Part shown: positions 1-4,268 of the stretch, one piece after another | How the letters are laid out: each line of letters starts with the position of its first letter | How positions within the stretch are numbered: position 1 is the first letter of the stretch | Assembly: GCA_016187325.1 (NCBI GenBank) | Contig: JACPJY010000191.1 | Coordinates: 1 to 7,138, forward strand | Origin: Rhodospirillales bacterium | Lineage (GTDB): Bacteria; Pseudomonadota; Alphaproteobacteria; Rhodospirillales; Casp-alpha2 | Direction of reading: 5' to 3' | Length of the DNA stretch: 7,138 bases | Translations under genes and position numbers: made by a program | The notes under the pieces: generated by a model | The model's database searches: none | Seen by the model: the letters and a program-made list of their open reading frames with translations, nothing else | Told to the model about the DNA's origin: nothing

Positions 1-2
1 TC

Positions 3-389
3 ATGGGACGCCGGATACTTTTGGCCTCGGCCGTTGCCGTGCTGCTACTGGGCGGCGCGCCCGTAATCGGTTATGCCCAGGGCGCAACCCTTTTCCTCGC
101 CGCCATCGAGGACTTGCCGCTGATGCCTGGCCTGACCGAGGACGCGAACGCGGGCGTCAACTTCGATTCACCGGCGGGGCGCATCGCCGAGGCAGTTGCG
201 TTCGGCAACGTCTCCGAAAGACAGGTGCTCGATTTTTATGCAGCGGCGCTGCCGCAACTCGGCTGGCGCCAGGATGGCGACGCCGAATTCAGCCGCGAGC
301 GCGAGATCCTGAAGCTGGAATTTCCGGCGCGGCCGAAGGCGGACTCGCCGTTGACGGTGCGTTTCGCGCTCAAGCCGGCGGGCGAGTGA
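3..389 (+). CDS. Small exported protein of unknown function
   Basis: I do not recognise this 128-residue protein. Residues 2-4 are Gly-Arg-Arg, followed by a hydrophobic stretch at about 5-24 (ILLASAVAVLLLGG...). A plausible signal peptidase I site lies after Ala25 (GYA|QG), so the protein is probably secreted to the periplasm; there is no lipobox Cys. The mature part has an EDLPLMPGL segment (36-44), a FDSPAGRI segment (54-61) and VLDFYAAALPQLGW (75-88). The last resembles the 'FY...L...GW' pattern seen in several small bacterial envelope proteins, but I cannot name a family. The C-terminus is rich in charged residues and beta-like. The ATG sits only two bases into the window, so a longer upstream start cannot be excluded. 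It lies just upstream of rpsT but appears to be a separate transcription unit, because a promoter intervenes. Confidence 0.65.
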   Translation: MGRRILLASAVAVLLLGGAPVIGYAQGATLFLAAIEDLPLMPGLTEDANAGVNFDSPAGRIAEAVAFGNVSERQVLDFYAAALPQLGWRQDGDAEFSREREILKLEFPARPKADSPLTVRFALKPAGE

Positions 390-406
390 AAGCCGGGCCG
401 GCGGTC

Positions 407-435
407 TTGACGGTCCAGGCCTGCCCCTATATAAG
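407..435 (+). promoter_or_regulatory. Sigma70-type promoter for rpsT
   Basis: The -35 box TTGACG (407-412, 5/6 to consensus) and the -10 box TATAAG (430-435, 5/6) are separated by exactly 17 bp. Transcription would begin near 441-443, giving a leader of about 40 nt before rpsT. The element lies just after the stop of the upstream gene, so rpsT can be transcribed on its own. An overlapping TATATA (428-433) gives a less good 15-bp spacing. Confidence 0.75.
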
Positions 436-481
436 CGGGGCCTTCCATTGCAGAGGTCCAAGTAAATAAAGGGTTTTTACC

Positions 482-748
482 ATGGCTCAAATCCAGTCGG
501 CGAAGAAGTGTATCCGCCAGACCAAGCGTCGGACCGACGTTAACCGCCGCCGCGTCAATACCATCCGCAGCCACCTTCAGAAGGTGGAGGCGGCGATCGC
601 GTCCGGAGACAAATCGAAAGCCGCCGCCGCATTGCGCGAGGCGCAGCCGCATGTTATGCGCGGAATCAAGTACAAGGTCATGCACCGCAACACGGTGGCT
701 CGGAAGATGTCGCGGCTGTCCAAGAGAATCAAAGCGATGGCGGCCTAA
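482..748 (+). CDS. rpsT: 30S ribosomal protein S20
   Basis: The 88-residue product matches S20 in length and character. S20 is a small, very basic, all-helical protein that binds 16S rRNA early in assembly of the small subunit. Visible marks are the N-terminal SAKK (6-9), the basic helix RQTKRRTDVNRRR (12-24), the central helix with VEAAIASGDK (35-44), the segment AALREAQPHVMRG (49-61) and the C-terminal helix ARKMSRLSKRIKAM (73-86). The ATG start is preceded by AAAGGG (468-473) eight bases upstream, a modest ribosome site. The gene has its own promoter at 407-435 and its own terminator at 778-816, so it looks monocistronic. rpsT next to dnaA is a familiar alphaproteobacterial arrangement. 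Confidence 0.96.
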   Translation: MAQIQSAKKCIRQTKRRTDVNRRRVNTIRSHLQKVEAAIASGDKSKAAAALREAQPHVMRGIKYKVMHRNTVARKMSRLSKRIKAMAA

Positions 749-777
749 TCGTACGCAACGCGTTTGCGCAATCGCCG

Positions 778-816
778 GCCGCGCGCCCGAAAGGGTTTGC
801 GGCTTTTTATTTTTTT
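778..816 (+). terminator. Rho-independent terminator of rpsT
   Basis: The lower stem is GCCGC (778-782) with GCGGC (799-803). The upper stem is CCC (786-788) with GGG (793-795), closed by a GAAA tetraloop (789-792). A small GCG/TTT internal loop that can form G-U pairs lies between the stems. A run of 12 T and one A (804-816) follows directly. The element begins 29 bp after the rpsT stop and insulates the AT-rich gap and dnaA from rpsT transcription. Confidence 0.88.
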
Positions 817-1015
817 CGAGTCGGAAAAAATTATTTGCATCCAAAGTCAACAATTTTATTTGCGATTTTTTGCCGCGAGTCGCTTACGAACCGGTTGCCA
901 GACGCCGGAGGTCGCCGTAATATTCGGCCTTCGTCGGCGCGGCGAAAGAGAGTCCCTCATAAATCGGTAATCCCCAAATCATCCGTTCGGTATTTTGAAT
1001 AGGTTTGTCGATACT

Positions 1016-1045
1016 TTAACTCATAGTTGAAGTTTCAAATATAAA
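1016..1045 (+). promoter_or_regulatory. CtrA-like box overlapping a possible promoter
   Basis: TTAA (1016-1019), seven bases, then TTGA (1027-1030) fits the CtrA consensus TTAA-N7-TTAA at 7 of 8 positions. The same TTAACT (1016-1021) can act as a -35 box (4/6), with TATAAA (1040-1045, 5/6) as a -10 box after 18 bp. A CtrA half-site at -35 is the known layout of many CtrA-controlled promoters in alphaproteobacteria. In AT-rich DNA such short matches arise by chance, so this is a weak call. If real, the transcript towards dnaA would have a leader of about 440 nt. Confidence 0.25.
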
Positions 1046-1085
1046 TCCGGGTCTGCGGGGCGTCGTTGAAATAATAAAATTTTCA

Positions 1086-1115
1086 CGTGGAGAAAATCGG
1101 GGAGAATTCTCCACC
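1086..1115. repeat. Inverted pair of DnaA-box-like sites with a 12-bp palindrome
   Basis: GTGGAGAA (1087-1094) and TTCTCCAC (1107-1114) are perfect 8-bp inverted arms separated by 12 bp. Read as nonamers, the arms are TTCTCCACG (minus strand, 1086-1094) and TTCTCCACC (plus strand, 1107-1115), each 7/9 to the DnaA box TTATCCACA. The right arm also lies inside a perfect 12-bp palindrome, GGAGAATTCTCC (1101-1112). The symmetry is seen directly. DnaA binding is an inference; another dimeric regulator would fit as well. Confidence 0.4.
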
Positions 1116-1298
1116 GGTATTTTTGCGCCACGTCTTAGATTTTTTTGCGAAGCCAATACCGATTTTAAAAACGCAAATTTGTTCTCAAAGGGGGGCGTTC
1201 AGAAGCTGCGAGGTCTTTGATCCGGAATTCGACGCGGACGATCGGGTCGAAAACGGGCCGCTCCACTCCGCCCGTTCGTCGATCCTGGTTCGGCGGTG

Positions 1299-1307
1299 TT
1301 ACCCACA
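1299..1307 (+). promoter_or_regulatory. DnaA box (8/9 match)
   Basis: TTACCCACA differs from the strong DnaA box TTATCCACA only at the fourth base. It is the best match in the gap and lies 186 bp before the dnaA start. A weaker 7/9 site in the opposite direction, CTAGCCACA on the minus strand, lies at 1339-1347. This placement would suit autoregulation of dnaA or origin binding. Confidence 0.5.
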
Positions 1308-1357
1308 ACCATTCGACCGCGCTTCCGGATTTACCTTTGTGGCTAGTGAAAGTGTTG

Positions 1358-1391
1358 GTCGGTGACCGACGCTCCCCTCTTTAAGAGCGTC
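1358..1391 (+). repeat. Palindrome and overlapping hairpin upstream of dnaA
   Basis: GTCGGT-G-ACCGAC (1358-1370) is a perfect 6-bp inverted repeat about a single base, too tight for a good RNA hairpin and so more like a protein operator. Overlapping its end, GACGCTC (1368-1374) pairs perfectly with GAGCGTC (1385-1391) around a 10-nt loop. The two structures share bases 1368-1370 and cannot both form in full. No T-tract follows, so this is not an intrinsic terminator. Confidence 0.45.
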
Positions 1392-1430
1392 CGTGACGGC
1401 AGGGTTCGCCGGCACGGGGGACGAATCGGG

Positions 1431-1450
1431 GTTTCGCGGCAACGCGAAGC
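1431..1450 (+). repeat. GNRA-capped hairpin in the dnaA leader
   Basis: GTTTCGCG (1431-1438) pairs with CGCGAAGC (1443-1450) over 8 bp with one G-U pair, closed by a GCAA tetraloop, a very stable GNRA type. It ends 42 nt before the dnaA start codon. No T-tract follows. If transcribed, it should form in the 5' untranslated region and could affect mRNA stability or ribosome access. Confidence 0.45.
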
Positions 1451-1472
1451 GTAGGCTGTTAATCGCGGGCCT

Positions 1473-1496
1473 ATGAGGGGCTGGTTGGGGCAATGA
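1473..1496 (+). promoter_or_regulatory. Possible 7-codon upstream reading frame coupled to dnaA
   Basis: ATG at 1473 opens a frame reading MRGWLGQ and stopping at TGA 1494-1496. That stop overlaps the dnaA start in the classic ATGA arrangement used for translational coupling. dnaA has only loosely placed G-rich tracts upstream (GAGGGG ending 12 nt before its ATG, GGGG ending 2 nt before), so coupling would help explain its initiation. The mini-frame itself has no strong ribosome site, so chance is a real alternative. Confidence 0.25.
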
Positions 1497-2893
1497 CCAC
1501 GGACGAAACCGCTCGGGGCAGCGATTCCAAGAAAAACCTGAATGCCCAGTGGGCGGCGGTTTGCGGACTTCTCAGGGCCGAGATCGGGGAGGCCGCGTAC
1601 CAAAGTTGGCTCAAGCCGATGACGGTGCGCGAGATCCAAGCGGGCGAGATCAAGATCTCGGTGCCGACGCGCTTCATGCGCGACTGGATCGTGGCCCATT
1701 ACCTGGACCGCCTGACCGAGCTGTGGGGCAAGGAAAACCCTGCGGTCAAGGCCATCGACATCGCCATCCAATCGGAGCGGGACGTGCTGGCGCCGCCGCC
1801 CGGCAAGAGGCACGCCGGCGACGAGGCAAGCGCCCGCTTGAGCTCCCACGGTGCCAAGTATTCCAGCGACTTGAGCGCGCCCCTGGACCGCCGTTGCACC
1901 TTCGAGCAGTTCGTCGTCGGCAAGCCCAACGAATTCGCCTACGCCGCTTCCCGGCGCGTTGCTGAGGCCGCCAAGCCGCCGTTCAACCCGTTGTTCCTGT
2001 ACGGCGGGGTCGGGCTCGGCAAGACGCATCTGATGCACGCCATCGCCTGGCACATCCGCGAACGCACGCCGAAGCGCACGGTCATTTACCTTTCGGCCGA
2101 GAAGTTCATGTACCGTTTCATCCGCGCGCTGCGCGAACAGAACACCGTCGATTTCAAGGACCAGTTCCGCTCGGTCGACGTGCTGATGATCGACGACGTC
2201 CAGTTCATCAGCGGCAAGGATTCGACCCAGGAGGAATTCTTCCATACTTTCAATTCGCTGGTCGACCAGGGCCGACAAATCGTGATCTCGGCGGACAAGT
2301 CCCCCTCGGACCTCGAGGGCATGGAGGAGCGGCTGATCTCGCGCCTCAACTGCGGGCTGGTTGCCGACATCCACGCCACCACCTACGAGCTGCGCCTCGG
2401 CATCCTGCAGTCGAAGGCCGAGCAGTTGGCGGTCAAGGTGCCACAGAAGGTGCTCGAATTCCTCGCCCACAAGATCACCGCCAATGTCCGCGAGCTGGAA
2501 GGCGGCCTCAACCGGGTGGTCGCCCACGCCCAGCTGGTGGGCGGCGACATCACGCTCGAAACCACCCAGGAGGTCCTCCACGACCTGTTGCGCGCCAATG
2601 ACCGCCGGGTCACCATCGAGGAGATCCAGAAGCGCGTCGCGGCGCATTTCAACATCCGCGTCTCCGACATGCATTCGGCGCGCCGCGCCCGCTCCGTCGC
2701 CCGGCCCCGGCAAGTGGCGATGTATCTGGCGAAGCAACTGACGGCGCGCTCGCTGCCCGAGATCGGCCGCAAGTTCGGCGGCCGCGACCACACCACCGTG
2801 ATGCACGCGGTGAAGAAGGTCGAGGAGTTGAGCGAGCACGATTCCTCGTTCGCCGAGGATGTGGAACTGTTGCGTCGCATGCTTGAGGGCTGA
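1493..2893 (+). CDS. dnaA: Chromosomal replication initiator protein DnaA
   Basis: This 466-residue AAA+ protein binds DnaA boxes at the origin, unwinds DNA when ATP-bound and recruits the helicase. Domain I (about 17-93) carries W20 and the AYQSWLKPM segment (35-43). A short variable linker (about 94-132) follows. The AAA+ core shows Walker A GGVGLGKT (171-178), Walker B LMIDD (231-235), sensor 1 around VISADKSP (264-271), the likely arginine finger R284 (box VII) and the sensor 2 arginine R333 in NVRELEGGLNRV. Domain IV has the basic loop RRARSVARPRQ (397-407) and the DNA-binding signature GGRDHTTVMHA (429-439). The length is typical for the family. The ATG start places the conserved domain I correctly. 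Box VII reads SRLNCGL where most family members have a Trp (SRFxWGL), a mild oddity. The upstream gap has DnaA-like sites, so autoregulation is likely. Confidence 0.98.
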   Translation: MTTDETARGSDSKKNLNAQWAAVCGLLRAEIGEAAYQSWLKPMTVREIQAGEIKISVPTRFMRDWIVAHYLDRLTELWGKENPAVKAIDIAIQSERDVLAPPPGKRHAGDEASARLSSHGAKYSSDLSAPLDRRCTFEQFVVGKPNEFAYAASRRVAEAAKPPFNPLFLYGGVGLGKTHLMHAIAWHIRERTPKRTVIYLSAEKFMYRFIRALREQNTVDFKDQFRSVDVLMIDDVQFISGKDSTQEEFFHTFNSLVDQGRQIVISADKSPSDLEGMEERLISRLNCGLVADIHATTYELRLGILQSKAEQLAVKVPQKVLEFLAHKITANVRELEGGLNRVVAHAQLVGGDITLETTQEVLHDLLRANDRRVTIEEIQKRVAAHFNIRVSDMHSARRARSVARPRQVAMYLAKQLTARSLPEIGRKFGGRDHTTVMHAVKKVEELSEHDSSFAEDVELLRRMLEG

Positions 2894-2900
2894 ACCCCAG

Positions 2901-2936
2901 GGTCGTCCCCTCGGTCGTACCCCGGGTCGTCCCGCG
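2901..2936 (+). repeat. Three tandem 12-bp imperfect repeats after dnaA
   Basis: GGTCGTCCCCTC (2901-2912), GGTCGTACCCCG (2913-2924) and GGTCGTCCCGCG (2925-2936) follow head to tail with an exact 12-bp period and an invariant GGTCGT. They begin 8 bp after the dnaA stop. The flanking 12-mers match only weakly. A role as a protein-binding array or an mRNA end structure is possible but not shown; replication slippage could also produce it. Confidence 0.6.
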
Positions 2937-3008
2937 GGCTTTCCCGGACGCCTCCTGAAACCCGCGATTCCCGCCCCTTTCCAGACCCCGTTCCGAGGCC
3001 TAAAAAGG

Positions 3009-3036
3009 TTACGATCGGGGGCTCCTGTGATATAAT
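3009..3036 (+). promoter_or_regulatory. Extended -10 promoter for dnaN-recF-gyrB
   Basis: TATAAT (3031-3036) is a perfect -10 box preceded by TG and one base (3028-3030), the extended -10 motif that can work with a poor -35. The -35 region is weak (TTACGA at 3009-3014, 3/6, 16-bp spacing). Transcription would start near 3042-3043, giving a leader of about 95 nt before dnaN. A 10-bp palindrome, AATGATCATT (3034-3043), overlaps the -10 box and start point and could be an operator. The leader (3044-3137) is GC-rich without a convincing terminator or riboswitch. Confidence 0.7.
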
Positions 3037-3137
3037 GATCATTCCCTCGTGGGGCCGTTCTCCGGCCCTGACCCGGCCGTCCCCGGCAGCCGCCGGACCG
3101 ACTGCGGAACATGATACTAAGGGCTTGAAATATCACC

Positions 3138-4253
3138 ATGAAACTGACCATCGAGCGGGCCGCTTTATTGAGGGCCTTGGGGCATGTGCAAAGCGTCGTC
3201 GAACGCCGCAACACGATTCCGATTCTCTCCAATTTGAAGCTTGACGCCGCCGACGGGCGGCTGGCGCTGAACGCCACCGATATGGATCTCGACATCGTCG
3301 AGACCGTGGCCGCGGAAATCGCCGCCAAGGGCGCCACCACCGCGCCGGCCCATACCTTATATGATATCGTCCGCAAGCTGCCCGAGGGCTCGCAAGTCGA
3401 GATCGCCGCCGACGGCAAGGGCCAGATGGTCCTGTCGTCGGGCCGCTCGCGGTTCAAGCTGGCGTGCCTGCCGACCGAGGACTTCCCGGTGCTGGCCGGC
3501 GGCAAACTCGCGCACGAGTTCACGCTGGCGGCGGACGAGCTGCGCAACCTGATCGACAAGACCAAGTTCGCCATCTCCACCGAGGAGACTCGTTATTACC
3601 TCAACGGCATCTACCTTCACGCCGCCGAGCGCGACGGCGCCAGGGTGCTGCGCGCCGTCGCCACCGACGGCCACAGGCTGGCCAGCGTCGAGGTGCCGCT
3701 GCCGAAGGGCGCGGCCGGCATCCCCGGCGTCATCGTGCCGCGCAAGACCGTCGGCGAGCTGCGCAAGCTGATCGAGGAGACCACCGACGACATCGCCGTT
3801 GGACTGTCGGAGACCAAGATCCGCTTTTCCTTCAACGACGCGGTCCTGACCTCGAAGTTGATCGACGGCACGTTTCCTGACTACCAACGGGTGATCCCGA
3901 CCGGCAACGACAAGAAGCTGGAGATCGATACCAAGCTGTTCGCCGAGGCCGTCGACCGGGTGTCCGCCATCTCCAGCGAGAAATCGCGGGCGGTGAAGCT
4001 CACCCTGGGCAACAAGAGCCTGGTGCTGTCCGCCTCCAGCCCCGATGCCGGCAGCGCCACCGAGGAACTGGAAGTCTCCTACCAAGGAGGCGACATGGAT
4101 ATCGGCTTCAACGCCGGCTATCTCCTGGACATCACCCGCCAGATCGCCGGCGACACCACGCGGCTGATGCTCGCCGACGCCGCCTCGCCGACCATCTTCA
4201 GCGAGGTCGACGACGCGGGCGCGCTCTACGTTCTGATGCCGATGCGCGTTTGA
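3138..4253 (+). CDS. dnaN: DNA polymerase III subunit beta (sliding clamp)
   Basis: This 371-residue protein forms the ring-shaped dimer that holds DNA polymerase III and repair enzymes on DNA. Three clamp folds of roughly equal size span the chain. Recognisable family segments are VVERRNTIPILSNL (20-33), TRYYLNGIYLH (151-161), ATDGHRLA (175-182), FPDYQRVIP (246-254) and the C-terminal YVLMPMRV (364-371), which corresponds to YVVMPMRL in Escherichia coli and forms part of the partner-binding pocket. Length and ends are normal. The ATG at 3138 gives the conserved start MKLTIERAALL. The nearest purine-rich stretch, AAGGG (3119-3123), lies 14 nt upstream, an unusually distant ribosome site. It is the first gene after the strong -10 at 3031-3036, and recF follows after 15 bp. 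Confidence 0.98.
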   Translation: MKLTIERAALLRALGHVQSVVERRNTIPILSNLKLDAADGRLALNATDMDLDIVETVAAEIAAKGATTAPAHTLYDIVRKLPEGSQVEIAADGKGQMVLSSGRSRFKLACLPTEDFPVLAGGKLAHEFTLAADELRNLIDKTKFAISTEETRYYLNGIYLHAAERDGARVLRAVATDGHRLASVEVPLPKGAAGIPGVIVPRKTVGELRKLIEETTDDIAVGLSETKIRFSFNDAVLTSKLIDGTFPDYQRVIPTGNDKKLEIDTKLFAEAVDRVSAISSEKSRAVKLTLGNKSLVLSASSPDAGSATEELEVSYQGGDMDIGFNAGYLLDITRQIAGDTTRLMLADAASPTIFSEVDDAGALYVLMPMRV

Positions 4254-4268
4254 GGGATTAGTACCCCA

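Larger units (their letters stand above)
817..1430. other. AT-rich gene-free region, candidate oriC / dnaA control region
   Basis: No convincing gene lies between the rpsT terminator and dnaA. The stretch is strikingly AT-rich for this high-GC window: 43 of 60 bases at 991-1050 and 40 of 60 at 1131-1190 are A or T. It contains one 8/9 DnaA-box match (1299-1307), several 7/9 matches (for example 1006-1014, 1086-1094, 1107-1115, 1339-1347), a CtrA-like site (1016-1030) and repeated TTTGCG hexamers. An AT-rich unwinding zone beside DnaA sites, next to dnaA, is what a bacterial origin looks like. However, alphaproteobacterial origins are not always at dnaA (in Caulobacter the origin is near hemE), and perfect DnaA boxes are absent. 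I infer a candidate origin or an autoregulated dnaA promoter region, not a proven one. Confidence 0.45.

Noticed and set aside
1087..1365. Plus-strand 92-codon frame within the AT-rich gap
   Set aside because: It has a GTG start with no ribosome site and no recognisable motif, and it runs across the inverted repeats and the best DnaA box. It is more likely non-coding.
818..1427. GANTC (CcrM) methylation sites as a cell-cycle signal in the gap
   Set aside because: Only four sites (818-822, 876-880, 950-954, 1423-1427) were seen in about 740 bp, close to random expectation.
2894..3008. Intrinsic terminator after dnaA
   Set aside because: GC-rich inverted segments exist, but no stable stem is followed by a T-tract.
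3035..3244. Plus-strand 69-codon frame overlapping the dnaN start
   Set aside because: Its ATG lies in the -10 box, upstream of the expected transcript start, and its second half overlaps dnaN out of frame.
1343..3580. Very long minus-strand open frame (745 codons) opposite dnaA and the start of dnaN
   Set aside because: It runs antisense to clearly conserved dnaA and dnaN, has a low-complexity Arg/Gly/Leu make-up typical of GC-rich reverse frames, and shows no domain.
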